From contig PHAG01000002.1 in assembly GCA_002841625.1 (NCBI GenBank), positions 124,001 to 188,000 of the forward strand: a DNA stretch of 64,000 nt. Reading direction: 5' to 3'. Positions 26,344 to 36,600 of this stretch are shown here, one piece after another (position 1 is the first letter of the stretch; each line of letters begins with the position of its first letter). The DNA is from Firmicutes bacterium HGW-Firmicutes-1. Lineage in GTDB: Bacteria; Bacillota; Clostridia; Lachnospirales; Vallitaleaceae. The translations under genes and the position numbers were made by a program. The notes below the pieces were generated by a model. The model made no database searches. It saw only the letters and a program-made list of their open reading frames with translations, and was not told the DNA's origin.

Positions 26344-27273
26344 ATGGCAATAACTGCAGGTATGGTAAAAGATTTAAGAGAAAGAACTGGAGCAGGTATG
26401 TTAGATTGTAAAAAAGCTTTAGAGCATACTGAAGGCAACATTGAAAAAGCAATCGAATATTTAAGAGAAAAAGGTTTATCACAAGCTGCTAAAAAAGCAA
26501 GTAGAATTGCGGCAGAAGGTTTAGTAGCTGTTAATTCAGATACAAGTGGAAAAATTGCTGCAATCGTTGAAGTGAATAGTGAAACTGACTTCGTTGCAAA
26601 AAATGATATCTTTAAAAGCTATGTTAAAGAAGTTGCTGATCAAGCAATGGCAACGAATTCTACTACAATTGAAGAATTTTTAGCAGAACAATGGATTTTA
26701 GATACGAGCAAAACAGTTACGGATGTATTGAATGAAAAAATTTCTCTTATTGGCGAAAAGCTTAATATCCGTAGATTTGATAAAATGAATGTAACCGATA
26801 ATGGTATAGTAGAATCCTATATTCATGGTGGTGGAAGAATTGGTGTTATCATAGAATTTGTTACAGATGTTGTGAATGATAGCATTAAAGAATGTGCTAA
26901 AAACATTGCAATGCAAGTAGCTGCAATTGCACCAAAATATGTTAGCAGAACTGAAATTTCTGAAGAGTTTGTTGAAAAAGAAAGAGAAATATTAAAACAA
27001 CAAGCAATCAATGAAAATCCTGATAAACCAGAAAGTATCATTGACAAGATGATGGTTGGTAGATTAAACAAACAGTTAAAAGAAATTTGTCTAGTAGATC
27101 AACAATACGTTAAAGATGGTGACTTTACTGTAGAACAATATGTTGCAAATGTTGCAAAAGCAAATGGTGCTAACTTATCAATTAAACGCTTTGTTCGTTT
27201 TGAAACAGGTGAAGGAATTGAAAAGAAAGAAGAAAACTTTGCAGAAGAAGTAGCAAGACAAATACAACAATAG
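26344..27273 (+). CDS. tsf: Translation elongation factor Ts
   Basis: 309 residues. The N-terminal UBA-like domain (VKDLRERTGAGMLDCKKALE) and the core with EVNSETDFVAKND are typical. EF-Ts exchanges GDP for GTP on EF-Tu. TGGAGGG precedes ATG 26344. It is slightly longer than the E. coli protein, as usual in Firmicutes. Flanked by hairpins on both sides, so its mRNA ends are defined. Confidence 0.98.
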   Translation: MAITAGMVKDLRERTGAGMLDCKKALEHTEGNIEKAIEYLREKGLSQAAKKASRIAAEGLVAVNSDTSGKIAAIVEVNSETDFVAKNDIFKSYVKEVADQAMATNSTTIEEFLAEQWILDTSKTVTDVLNEKISLIGEKLNIRRFDKMNVTDNGIVESYIHGGGRIGVIIEFVTDVVNDSIKECAKNIAMQVAAIAPKYVSRTEISEEFVEKEREILKQQAINENPDKPESIIDKMMVGRLNKQLKEICLVDQQYVKDGDFTVEQYVANVAKANGANLSIKRFVRFETGEGIEKKEENFAEEVARQIQQ

Positions 27274-27294
27274 TGTCTGAGTAACACATTATAT

Positions 27295-27323
27295 AAAAAG
27301 CAACATTAATATGTTGCTTTTTT
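27295..27323 (+). terminator. Rho-independent terminator after tsf
   Basis: AAAAGCAACAT (27296-27306) pairs with ATGTTGCTTTT (27311-27321) around TAAT, and the stem runs into TTTTTT. A canonical terminator. Confidence 0.85.
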
Positions 27324-27397
27324 ATCTACCAGCCGATTTTTTTTAGGACTAGAAAAATGAACCAAGGTATGGTAAATTATAAATTAGAGGTGTTTTT

Positions 27398-28102
27398 ATG
27401 TCAAAATACAAGCGAATAATGCTCAAGCTTAGCGGAGAAGCCTTATCTGGAGATAAAGGTTATGGATTTGATGAAGCTACAGTACTTAAAGTTGCACATC
27501 AAGTAAAAAAAATCACTGAGAACGGAATTCAAGTTGGAATTGTTATTGGTGGTGGAAATTTTTGGCGTGGTAGAAGCAATGAAAAGATGGATCGAAGTAG
27601 AGCAGATCAAATTGGAATGCTTGCTACTGTCATGAATTGTCTATATGTAGCAGAAATATTTAGAACAATTGGAATGATAGCTGCAGTACAAACACCTTTT
27701 AAAATGGGCAATATGACAGAAGAGTTTTCCAAAGAGAGTGCACAAAAACGCATGAACAATTCTGAAGTTGTTTTTTTCGCTGGAGGAACTGGGCATCCGT
27801 TTTTTTCAACTGATACAGCTGTTGCTTTAAGAGCTCTGGAAGTTGAAGCAGATGTTATTTTACTTGCTAAAAACATTGATGGTGTTTATGACTTGGATCC
27901 AAAGGAACACAAGCATGCACAAAAATTTGATAAAATATCACTAAATGAGGTAATACAAAAAAAGCTAAAGGTTATGGATTTAACAGCTGCAATCATGTGT
28001 CTAGAAAATAACATGCCTATGCTTGTATTTTATTTAGGTGAAGAGGATAGTTTGTTGAATGCAGTGGATGACAATATTTCCGGTACATTTGTATATATCT
28101 AG
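27398..28102 (+). CDS. pyrH: UMP kinase
   Basis: 234 residues. N-terminal KLSGEALSGDKGYGFD, then GIVIGGGNFWRG and the C-terminal KVMDLTAAIMC are amino-acid-kinase family features of hexameric bacterial UMP kinase. It converts UMP to UDP. TTAGAGGTG precedes ATG 27398. Since a terminator lies upstream, pyrH needs its own promoter; TGGTAAATT at 27370 is a weak candidate. frr follows after 12 bases. Confidence 0.97.
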   Translation: MSKYKRIMLKLSGEALSGDKGYGFDEATVLKVAHQVKKITENGIQVGIVIGGGNFWRGRSNEKMDRSRADQIGMLATVMNCLYVAEIFRTIGMIAAVQTPFKMGNMTEEFSKESAQKRMNNSEVVFFAGGTGHPFFSTDTAVALRALEVEADVILLAKNIDGVYDLDPKEHKHAQKFDKISLNEVIQKKLKVMDLTAAIMCLENNMPMLVFYLGEEDSLLNAVDDNISGTFVYI

Positions 28103-28114
28103 GAGGAGAAGAAT

Positions 28115-28669
28115 ATGAAGAAAGAATTAGAAATCTATAAAGTTAAGATGGAAAAAACTGTATTATCTTTAGAATCAGAATACAATACACTTCGAGCAGG
28201 CAGAGCCAATCCTCATATATTAGACAAGCTAATGGTAGATTATTATGGTCAACCAACGCCAGTACAGCAAGTTGGAAACATAAGTATTCCTGAACCAAGA
28301 TTAATGCAAGTTCAACCATGGGATAAGGGCTTATTGAAAAGTATTGAAAAAGCAATTTTAATGTCTGATATTGGTATCAATCCGACAAACGATGGAATTT
28401 CAATTCGTCTAGTATTTCCAGAGCTTACAGAAGAGCGAAGGAAAGACCTAACAAAAGACGTTAAGAAAAAGGGTGAAGAATCGAAGGTTGCTATTAGAAA
28501 TATTAGAAGAGATGGTATGGATCATTTTAAAAAGCTTGAAAAGAGTCATGAGCTTTCAGAAGATGATTTAAAGACCTTAGAAGAAGATCTTCAAAAGTTG
28601 ACAGATAATTTCATTAAAGATATTGATAAGCATGTTGAAGAAAAAATCAAAGATATTTTAACTGTATAG
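28115..28669 (+). CDS. frr: Ribosome recycling factor
   Basis: 184 residues, the usual length. Conserved YNTLRAGRANPHILDKLMVD near the N terminus and EERRKDLTKDVKKKGEESKV, then AIRNIRRDG, in the long helix bundle. It splits post-termination ribosomes with EF-G. TAGGAGGAG overlaps the pyrH stop, indicating cotranscription. Confidence 0.98.
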   Translation: MKKELEIYKVKMEKTVLSLESEYNTLRAGRANPHILDKLMVDYYGQPTPVQQVGNISIPEPRLMQVQPWDKGLLKSIEKAILMSDIGINPTNDGISIRLVFPELTEERRKDLTKDVKKKGEESKVAIRNIRRDGMDHFKKLEKSHELSEDDLKTLEEDLQKLTDNFIKDIDKHVEEKIKDILTV

Positions 28670-28685
28670 CTGAAATTGAAGAAAG

Positions 28686-28715
28686 ATGTTACCCTCGCTT
28701 TAGCGGGGGTAACAT
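28686..28715 (+). terminator. GC-rich hairpin after frr
   Basis: ATGTTACCCTCGCT pairs with AGCGGGGGTAACAT (14 positions, one G-U). The stem is far richer in G+C than its surroundings. Only ATTATTAAAG follows, so termination may be inefficient and the stem may mainly protect the frr mRNA end. Confidence 0.6.
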
Positions 28716-28758
28716 TATTAAAGTAAAAATCGAATGGCTCTTAAGGAGGATAAATCTT

Positions 28759-29496
28759 ATGGGGCAAAGGGTAAGCTTAAAAGATTGCGTAATTCCTAAA
28801 CATATTGCATTCATAATGGATGGAAATGGAAGATGGGCAAAGGAACGAGGAAAAAAAAGAACCTGGGGTCATAAAGAAGGTAGTAATGTTCTCAAAAAAA
28901 TTTGTAGAGATGCATATCAACTTGGAGTTGAATATGTGACTGTTTATGCCTTTTCAACAGAAAATTGGCAAAGACCTGAAGAGGAAGTCGATTTTTTAAT
29001 GGATTTATTAAGGCAATATTTAAAGGAAAGCGTGAAAACATGTAAAAAAGACAATATGCGTGTGAGGGTCATTGGAAATAAAGAAGGATTGCCCTTAGAT
29101 GTTCAAGATACAATAAAGGAGTTGGAGCTGGAATCTTCGGGATATACAGGTCTTAACTTACAAATAGCTCTTAATTATGGTGGAAGAGATGAAATACTTA
29201 GAGCAATCAAAAACATGTCTATAGATTTGAATCAAAATCAGCTTTCGATAAATGACTTAGATGAAGAACGGTTCTCGAGCTATCTTGATACAAAGGAAAT
29301 ACCCGATCCAGACTTGATGATTAGAACAAGTGGAGAAATTCGCCTGAGTAATTTCTTGTTATGGCAGCTTGCTTACAGTGAATTTTATTTTACACAGAAG
29401 TATTGGCCAGACTTCAAAAAAGAAGACTTAGTAGAGGCAATACAAATATATAATAAAAAAGAGCGTCGTTATGGAGGTTTAATAGATGAAGACTAG
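28759..29496 (+). CDS. uppS: Undecaprenyl diphosphate synthase (cis-prenyltransferase)
   Basis: 245 residues. FIMDGNGRWAKERG carries catalytic Asp21, VYAFSTENWQRP and DLMIRTSGEIRLSNFLLWQ are conserved substrate-binding blocks. It condenses eight isopentenyl units onto farnesyl diphosphate to give the lipid carrier for cell wall synthesis. TAAGGAGGAT precedes ATG 28759. It overlaps cdsA by 11 bases. Confidence 0.97.
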   Translation: MGQRVSLKDCVIPKHIAFIMDGNGRWAKERGKKRTWGHKEGSNVLKKICRDAYQLGVEYVTVYAFSTENWQRPEEEVDFLMDLLRQYLKESVKTCKKDNMRVRVIGNKEGLPLDVQDTIKELELESSGYTGLNLQIALNYGGRDEILRAIKNMSIDLNQNQLSINDLDEERFSSYLDTKEIPDPDLMIRTSGEIRLSNFLLWQLAYSEFYFTQKYWPDFKKEDLVEAIQIYNKKERRYGGLIDED

Positions 29497-30292
29497 AGTC
29501 ATTACTGGAGTTTTAGCACTTCCGTTTCTTATTGCACCTATTTATTTTGGAGGGATCATTTTATATGTAATGATTTTTTTACTCAGTGTAATTGGCACTT
29601 ATGAATTGTTGAGAGCTTACAAAGTGACGAATAGAGGCATTTACGGGATTGCGCTTATAACTACATTAAGCTATTATTTGTTGCTGTGGTTTAAGGGTAA
29701 TGATTATTTATATTTGTTTATTACTTCCTTCCTATTAATTTTGCTCGTTTATTATGTAATTGCATTTCCAAAATTAAATTTTGAAGCTATAACCGTTGCC
29801 TTTGTAGCATTTTTTTACATTACATATCTTATTTCTCATGTTATATGGATACGTGAGTCAAAAGACTATGGTTTTGCACTTGTTTGGCTAGTATTTCTAA
29901 TAGGTTTCGGTAGTGATACTTTTGCATACTTTAGTGGTAGGTTATTTGGTAAGCATAAACTTGCAAAGGTATTAAGTCCTAAGAAAACAATTGAGGGTTC
30001 CATTGGCGGAATTTTTGGAGCCATGTTACTTTGCTTCATATATGGTTTATTTATGTACAAAACTGGGACATTTGAAGATTTCTCAAAATTAAAGTTTCTT
30101 ATACTCATGGGTGGAGCTGGTTCTATTTTGTCCCAGGTTGGTGATTTAGTAGCTTCAGCTATCAAAAGACAAACTGGAATTAAAGATTTTGGAAAGTTGT
30201 TACCTGGCCATGGAGGTATATTAGATAGATTTGATAGTAATTTTTTTACTGCTCCGTTTGTATACTTCATTATGACCATATTTATGAGTTAA
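29486..30292 (+). CDS. cdsA: Phosphatidate cytidylyltransferase
   Basis: 268 residues, strongly hydrophobic with about seven or eight membrane helices. The C-terminal CDP-DAG synthase signature is seen in SQVGDLVASAIKRQTGIKDF, then PGHGGILDRFDS. It makes CDP-diacylglycerol for phospholipids. The start overlaps uppS (GATGAAGACTAG), with TGGAGG inside uppS as ribosome-binding site. Confidence 0.96.
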   Translation: MKTRVITGVLALPFLIAPIYFGGIILYVMIFLLSVIGTYELLRAYKVTNRGIYGIALITTLSYYLLLWFKGNDYLYLFITSFLLILLVYYVIAFPKLNFEAITVAFVAFFYITYLISHVIWIRESKDYGFALVWLVFLIGFGSDTFAYFSGRLFGKHKLAKVLSPKKTIEGSIGGIFGAMLLCFIYGLFMYKTGTFEDFSKLKFLILMGGAGSILSQVGDLVASAIKRQTGIKDFGKLLPGHGGILDRFDSNFFTAPFVYFIMTIFMS

Positions 30293-30308
30293 ATAAAAGG
30301 AATAACAT

Positions 30309-31448
30309 ATGAAAAAAATATCAATACTGGGATCAACAGGTTCTATTGGCATGCAGACTTTAGAAATTGTTGATGAAAATGAAGATATTCAAGTTTATGG
30401 ATTAACAACAAATACGAATATTGAAAGATTATACCAGCAAATTCAAAAGTTTAAGCCCAAAGTTGTAGCTGTTATGGACGAAAAAAAAGCAATGATGCTA
30501 AAATCAATGGTTCATAGCGAGGTCACCGTACTACAAGGAATTGAAGGACTTATTGAAGTTGCAACTCTTTCAGAAATTGATACGGTAGTTACTGCAGTTG
30601 TTGGTATGATTGGCCTAAGACCTACGATTGAAGCAATAAAGGCTTCAAAAAACATTGCACTAGCGAATAAAGAAACCTTGGTAACGGCAGGCTCTATTAT
30701 TATGGAGCTTGCAAAAAAGCACAATGTATCTATACTCCCTGTTGATAGTGAGCATTCAGCAATATTTCAAGCTTTAAAGGGAGAGAATGCGAAGGAAATA
30801 GAAAATATTTGGTTAACTGCATCTGGTGGACCTTTTAGAGGGTTGAAAACGAAAGAGCTTGAAGGCATTACTTTGGAGCAAGCATTAAAGCATCCGAATT
30901 GGTCAATGGGACACAAAATTACCATCGATTCAGCCACTTTGATGAACAAAGGATTAGAGGTAATAGAAGCCAAATGGTTATTTGACGTATCAGCTGATCA
31001 AATTAAAGTTGTTGTACACCCACAGAGTATTATTCATTCAATGGTAGAATTTTGTGATGGTTCAGTTATAGGTCAATTAGGATTGCCAGATATGAAACTT
31101 CCAATTCAATATGCATTATATTACCCTAACAGACACCAAAACAGCTTTAAGAGACTAAACTTAGCTCAAATTGGGAAACTTACTTTTGAAGAGCCGGACA
31201 GAGTAACTTTTCCTTGTCTTCAACTAGCTTTCGATGCAATGAATATTGGAGGTAGTATGCCAACAGTATTGAATGCTGCAAATGAACTCGTAGTTAGTAA
31301 GTTTTTAAACAAAGAAATTGGATTTATAGAGATACCTAAGATTATAGACTTTTGTATGTCAAAACATGATATAATTAATGAGATAACATTAGATAAAATA
31401 CTTGAGGTTCAAAAATGGACCTATGAATTAATCGAGAGTAGGTGGTAA
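30309..31448 (+). CDS. dxr: 1-deoxy-D-xylulose-5-phosphate reductoisomerase
   Basis: 379 residues. NADPH site [19 protein letters not shown] at the N terminus, the metal/substrate block [11 protein letters not shown], then [10 protein letters not shown] and [19 protein letters not shown]. It is the committed step of the MEP isoprenoid pathway. The product feeds, among other things, the UppS substrate encoded just upstream; ispG of the same pathway lies two genes on. Confidence 0.97.
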   Translation: MKKISILGSTGSIGMQTLEIVDENEDIQVYGLTTNTNIERLYQQIQKFKPKVVAVMDEKKAMMLKSMVHSEVTVLQGIEGLIEVATLSEIDTVVTAVVGMIGLRPTIEAIKASKNIALANKETLVTAGSIIMELAKKHNVSILPVDSEHSAIFQALKGENAKEIENIWLTASGGPFRGLKTKELEGITLEQALKHPNWSMGHKITIDSATLMNKGLEVIEAKWLFDVSADQIKVVVHPQSIIHSMVEFCDGSVIGQLGLPDMKLPIQYALYYPNRHQNSFKRLNLAQIGKLTFEEPDRVTFPCLQLAFDAMNIGGSMPTVLNAANELVVSKFLNKEIGFIEIPKIIDFCMSKHDIINEITLDKILEVQKWTYELIESRW

Positions 31449-31452
31449 AAAG

Positions 31453-32493
31453 ATGAATAGTATAATTTCAATTTTAGTTGCGATATTAATATTTGGATTA
31501 ATTGTTTTAGTACATGAATTCGGTCATTTCTTTTTTGCTAGAAGAAATGGTATTACTGTAGAAGAATTTGCTATCGGAATGGGACCAAAGATTGTAGGTA
31601 AAAAGTTAGGGGATACTCTTTTTTCAATTAGAGCATTGCCTTTCGGAGGATTTTGCAGATTACTAGGTGAAGATGAATTGGTAGAAGATGTAAATGCTTA
31701 CTCATCTAAATCTGTTTGGGCAAAGATACAGGTAGTAATTGGTGGGCCATTGTTTAATATGTTACTTGCGTTTGTTTTTGCAATTGTTTTTTTATTGATT
31801 AGTGGTAGAGTTTTAACACCAGTTATATCTGAAGTAAGTGAAGGTTCACCTGCACAAGCTGCTGGTCTTCAAATTGGAGATAAATTAGTAGCAATCAATG
31901 ATAAAAATATTGTAGCATATAATGAAGTGCAAATATATATTAATGAAAACAAAGGTCAAGCCATTGAACTAACCTATAAAAGAAACGGAGAAAAAATAGA
32001 TACTGTCATAACACCAAAACTTGATAAAGATAATCTTTATCGAATCGGGGTTAGTCCTACTGCTGTAAGTATGAGTAATCCATTAAATGTTGTTAAGTAT
32101 GCTTTAATTGAAATTGTTTTTTGGGTTAAAATGGTTTTTTATGGATTTGGTATGTTGTTTTCAGGTGCTATTTCAGCAAATGAAGTTGCAGGTCCGGTTG
32201 GTATTGTAACTGTAGTAAGTGAAGGTTATAAATCAAGTATTGAAATGGGGCTACTATCGGTAATACAGACGATTTCATTTTTTATTATTTTACTTAGTGC
32301 AAATCTTGGAATAATGAACTTATTGCCTATTCCAGCCTTAGATGGTGGAAGATTGGTGTTTTTAATTATTGAGGCGATAAGACGTAAACCAATGAATGAA
32401 GAAAAAGAAGGAAAAATTCATTTTATTGGATATGTACTATTGATGTTACTTATGGTAGTTGTATTATTTAATGATGTCAGGAAGCTTTTTTAA
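31453..32493 (+). CDS. rseP: Site-2 intramembrane metalloprotease RseP
   Basis: 346 residues. Zn site HEFGH at residues 21-25 in the first membrane helix, a PDZ domain at about 110-190 (ISEVSEGSPAQAAGLQIGDK) and the third metal ligand in NLLPIPALDGGR. It cleaves anti-sigma factors or signal-peptide remnants within the membrane. It starts four bases after dxr. A single PDZ domain, as in Bacillus RasP. Confidence 0.95.
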   Translation: MNSIISILVAILIFGLIVLVHEFGHFFFARRNGITVEEFAIGMGPKIVGKKLGDTLFSIRALPFGGFCRLLGEDELVEDVNAYSSKSVWAKIQVVIGGPLFNMLLAFVFAIVFLLISGRVLTPVISEVSEGSPAQAAGLQIGDKLVAINDKNIVAYNEVQIYINENKGQAIELTYKRNGEKIDTVITPKLDKDNLYRIGVSPTAVSMSNPLNVVKYALIEIVFWVKMVFYGFGMLFSGAISANEVAGPVGIVTVVSEGYKSSIEMGLLSVIQTISFFIILLSANLGIMNLLPIPALDGGRLVFLIIEAIRRKPMNEEKEGKIHFIGYVLLMLLMVVVLFNDVRKLF

Positions 32494-32514
32494 GATCTAG
32501 AAATCATTCTTATC

Positions 32515-32546
32515 AACAAGAAAACCTTAAATAAGGTTTTCTTGTT
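32515..32546 (+). terminator. Hairpin between rseP and ispG
   Basis: AACAAGAAAACCTTA and TAAGGTTTTCTTGTT pair over 15 positions with a minimal AA loop. It is followed by ATATAAC rather than a T run, although the descending arm is T-rich. Partial terminator or mRNA-end element. Confidence 0.5.
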
Positions 32547-32582
32547 ATATAACACGAGAATCCTATATAAGGAGGTACATAC

Positions 32583-33632
32583 ATGTATAGAGAAACTACA
32601 AAAGCAATTCATATTGGTGACGCTGTGATTGGAAATGGCAATCAGATTTTGATTCAATCTATGACCAATACAAAAACAGAAGATGTTAAGAGCACCGTAC
32701 AACAAATAAAAAAGCTTGAAGAAGTAGGGTGTCATATTATTCGTGTAGCTGTACCTACAAAAGAAGCTGCATTAGCAATAAAGGAAATTAAAAGACAAAT
32801 CAGTATCCCTATTGTAGCCGACATACACTTTGATTATAAGCTAGCATTGTTATCAATTGAAAATGGTGCTGATAAGATTAGAATAAATCCCGGCAATATT
32901 GGAACTAGGGACAAGCTAAAAGCAGTTGTTGAAGCTTGCAAGGTTAGAAATATTCCAATAAGAGTTGGCGTAAATAGTGGTTCCTTAGAGAAAAGTATTC
33001 TCGAAAAATTTGGCAAACCAACAGCAGAGGCACTCGTAGAAAGTGCGATTTTTAACGTAGAGCTTATTCAACAATTTGAGTATGATAATTTAGTCGTATC
33101 CATCAAATCCTCCGACGTACTTCAATCCATAGAAGCGTATGAATTAGCAGCTAAAAAAATGATATACCCACTTCATATTGGTATCACTGAAGCAGGGACA
33201 CTTTTTTCTGGCACGATAAAGTCTTCAGTTGGTCTAGGTATCATACTAGCCAAAGGAATTGGAGATACACTTAGAGTATCCTTAACAGGCGATCCTATTG
33301 AAGAAATAAGAGTAGGCCAAAAGGTTTTACAGGCACTTGATTTATATCCTAAGGGTGTAGAAATTATTTCATGCCCTACCTGTGGTAGAACTCAAATAGA
33401 ATTAATTAAGCTTGCCAATGAAGTTGAAAAAAGATGTGAACATATGAATAAGCAAATCAAGGTAGCTATAATGGGTTGTGCTGTGAACGGACCAGGAGAG
33501 GCAAGAGAAGCAGATATTGGAATTGCGGGTGGTCAAGGAGTTGGACTCATTTTTAAAAAAGGTGAAGTATTTAAAAAGGTTGAAGAAGGTAATCTAATTG
33601 AAGCATTAATTGAAGAAATCAATAAACTGTAG
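32583..33632 (+). CDS. ispG: (E)-4-hydroxy-3-methylbut-2-enyl-diphosphate synthase (flavodoxin type)
   Basis: 349 residues. N-terminal TIM-barrel part (VIGNGNQILIQSMTNTKTED, then RIRINPGNIG-like KIRINPGNIGTRD) and C-terminal 4Fe-4S domain with Cys residues in ISCPTCGRTQIE and MGCAVNGPGEA. It makes HMBPP in the MEP pathway. ATAAGGAGGT gives strong translation. Another MEP gene, dxr, lies two genes upstream. Confidence 0.96.
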   Translation: MYRETTKAIHIGDAVIGNGNQILIQSMTNTKTEDVKSTVQQIKKLEEVGCHIIRVAVPTKEAALAIKEIKRQISIPIVADIHFDYKLALLSIENGADKIRINPGNIGTRDKLKAVVEACKVRNIPIRVGVNSGSLEKSILEKFGKPTAEALVESAIFNVELIQQFEYDNLVVSIKSSDVLQSIEAYELAAKKMIYPLHIGITEAGTLFSGTIKSSVGLGIILAKGIGDTLRVSLTGDPIEEIRVGQKVLQALDLYPKGVEIISCPTCGRTQIELIKLANEVEKRCEHMNKQIKVAIMGCAVNGPGEAREADIGIAGGQGVGLIFKKGEVFKKVEEGNLIEALIEEINKL

Positions 33633-33641
33633 GTGATTAAA

Positions 33642-36600
33642 TTGACTAAAAATTTTAAGGATGTCTTTCCTAAAATTAAATTAGGTGAACCATTAAGCAA
33701 TTATTTTAACGAGTGCCTTGTTGAAAATATTTTTCTCAACAAAAAAACGAATCAATTATTTGTTAACATAACCTTAACACAAGTCATATTCCCACAATTT
33801 ATCGAAAAGCTTGCTGAGATTATAAAAATTCATTTAAATGTAAGTGATTCATTTCAGGTTATCGTAAAAGAAAGGTTTGTACTTACTACGGTATTGTCCT
33901 TTCAACAGATTTATGGGCTATACAAAGGTGCTGTGCATAGTCAAATTATGAGCATCAACCCTGTATGTGGAGTCAAGCTTGCAAATAGTGAATATGTAAT
34001 TAAAAATAATACAGTAATCTATGAATTTAGCGAACAGCTATATGATTATTTCAAAAGATATGACATTGCTGATAAAATTAGATCTATTTTTAGTGAAAAA
34101 TTTGATTTAGATATTATAGTTGAATTAAATAAAAAAGAAGGTATGGAGTTAGTTGAGAAGTTCATGGAAAGACATGATATTGAACAAAAAATGCTCCTAC
34201 AAGAATTGAATATAGATACGATGAATAGTGCCTCCAAGTCATTACCCAAAAAGACAATTAAAAAGGTGGATAAAGAAAATCTCGATCTAGATAAAATTTT
34301 AATTGGTAAAAAAGGTATTTCAGGAGAACTGACATATATTAAATCCTTTAGTGAGGAAACAAATGAAGTAATCTTAGAAGGCTTTGTTATCAATTATGAG
34401 GAAAGAGATATTAAGGGTGATAAAAAGCTTGTTATCTTTGATCTAACAGACTATTCTGCCTCAGTAACCTGCAAATCATTTTTAAAAATGGATCTATATG
34501 AGGAGCAAACAGCAGGAAAGTTAAATAAAGGAATGTTTGTAAGACTATCAGGTAGGCTACAATACGATGAGTTTCAAAAAGAAAACATTGTTATGGTAAA
34601 TGGACTTGAGTTAATAGAGGATTTCAGGAAGCAAAGAAAAGACCTAGCCACTCAGAAGAGGGTAGAACTTCACTTGCATACGCAAATGAGTGATATGGAT
34701 GCAGTGGTTAGTGCTAAAGATGTGGTAAAGCAAGCTATAAAATGGGGACATACCGCAGTAGCGATTACGGATCATGGGGTTGTACAAGCTTTTCCAGAAG
34801 CCTTTCATGCAGCAGAAAGAAGTGATTTGAAGATTATTTATGGAGTAGAAGCTTATATAGTAGATGATGAAAAACCAACTGTGAAAAATTCAAAGGGTCA
34901 AAACTTTGATGAAACTTACGTTGTTTTTGACTTGGAAACCACAGGCTTTTATCCTGGTACAGATAAGATCACTGAAATCGGTGCTGTAAAGGTGAAAAAC
35001 AGAACGATTATTGAAAGGTATAGTAGCTTTGTTAATCCACAAAGAGGGATACCTCTAAAAGTGCAACAATTAACTGGAATTACGCCTGAAATGGTACAAG
35101 ATGCACCATTCATAGAAGAAGTGTTAAAGGAATTTCTAGCGTTTGTAGGTGATGAGATTTTAGTTGCACATAATGCGGATTTTGATCTGAGTTTTATTAA
35201 ATATTTTGCAAATAAACAAAATATTGAGGTTTTAAATACGAGTGTAGATACCTTAGAGCTTGCACGAACCTTATTCCCGGATTTGAAAAATCATAAATTA
35301 AATACTCTAGCAAGTGAGTTTAATATACAACTAGTAGGACATCATAGAGCGGTGAATGATGCTGAGGCAACAGCGGGAATATTTGTTTATTTAACGAACC
35401 ACTTAGATAATATCAACATACATAATTTAGAACAATTTATTAATTATGAAGCAACGCATTTTAAGAACAATAAAAAATTACGTTCTAATCATGCAATCAT
35501 GCTGGCACAAAATCTTGTGGGACTTAGGAACCTATATGAATTAATTTCTATTTCTCATATCAATTATTATTTTAAACAACCAAGAATACCCAAAAGTGTA
35601 TTTAGAAAATATAGAGAAGGAATACTGATAGGGTCAGCTTGTGAAGCTGGAGAAATATATAAGGCTGTGCGCGATCATAAGGATCATGAAGAAATCGATA
35701 GGTTAGCTCGTTTTTATGATTATTTTGAGATTCAACCACTTGCCAACAATGAATTTTTAATTAGGGATAATGTTGTTCAAAGCAAACAGCAACTTATAGA
35801 AATTAATAAAAGAATTGTTGAGCTGTCTAAGGAATATGGCAAGTTAACCGTGGCTACTTGTGATGTGCATTTTATGAATCCTGAAGATGAGATTTATAGA
35901 AGAATACTTATGGCAGGAAAAGGCTTTGCAGATGCAGATCAACAAGCACCACTATATTATAGAACAACGGAAGAGATGCTTGCAGAATTTTATTACCTAG
36001 GAGAAAAGGAAGCTTTCGAAGTAGTTGTTGAAAATACAAATAAGATAGCTGATCTCATTGAAAAAATCAATCCAGTACCTCCAGAGAAATACCCGCCAAA
36101 GATTGATGGTTCTGATGAAGAGCTTAAAAGGATATGTTATGAAAAGGCAAAGTCTATGTATGGCGAAAACTTGCCCTTCATTGTGTCGGAACGATTAGAA
36201 AGAGAGTTACATTCCATTATTACAAATGGGTTTGCAGTTATGTATATCATTGCGCAAAAGCTTGTATGGAAGTCTAATGAGGACGGATATTTAGTAGGCT
36301 CTAGAGGATCAGTTGGGTCTTCTTTTGCTGCAACTATGGCAGGGATTACTGAGGTGAATCCTCTTTCTGCCCATTATTTGTGTGTAAAATGTAAGTATGT
36401 TGATTTTGATTCAGAAGAAGTGAAAAAACATGCAGGTAATTCTGGATGTGATTTACCAGATAGCAAGTGTCCTGTGTGTGGGGAAGTGCTTGCCAAGGAA
36501 GGCCACGATATTCCTTTTGAAACCTTCTTAGGTTTTGAAGGAGATAAAGAACCGGATATTGACTTGAATTTTTCTGGAGAATATCAAAGTAAAGCCCATG

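Noticed and set aside
27332-27339. GCCGATTT as a sigma-D -10 element before pyrH; the same octamer also occurs near 51055
   Set aside because: No TAAA about 15 bases upstream at either place; the second lies inside the repeat block.
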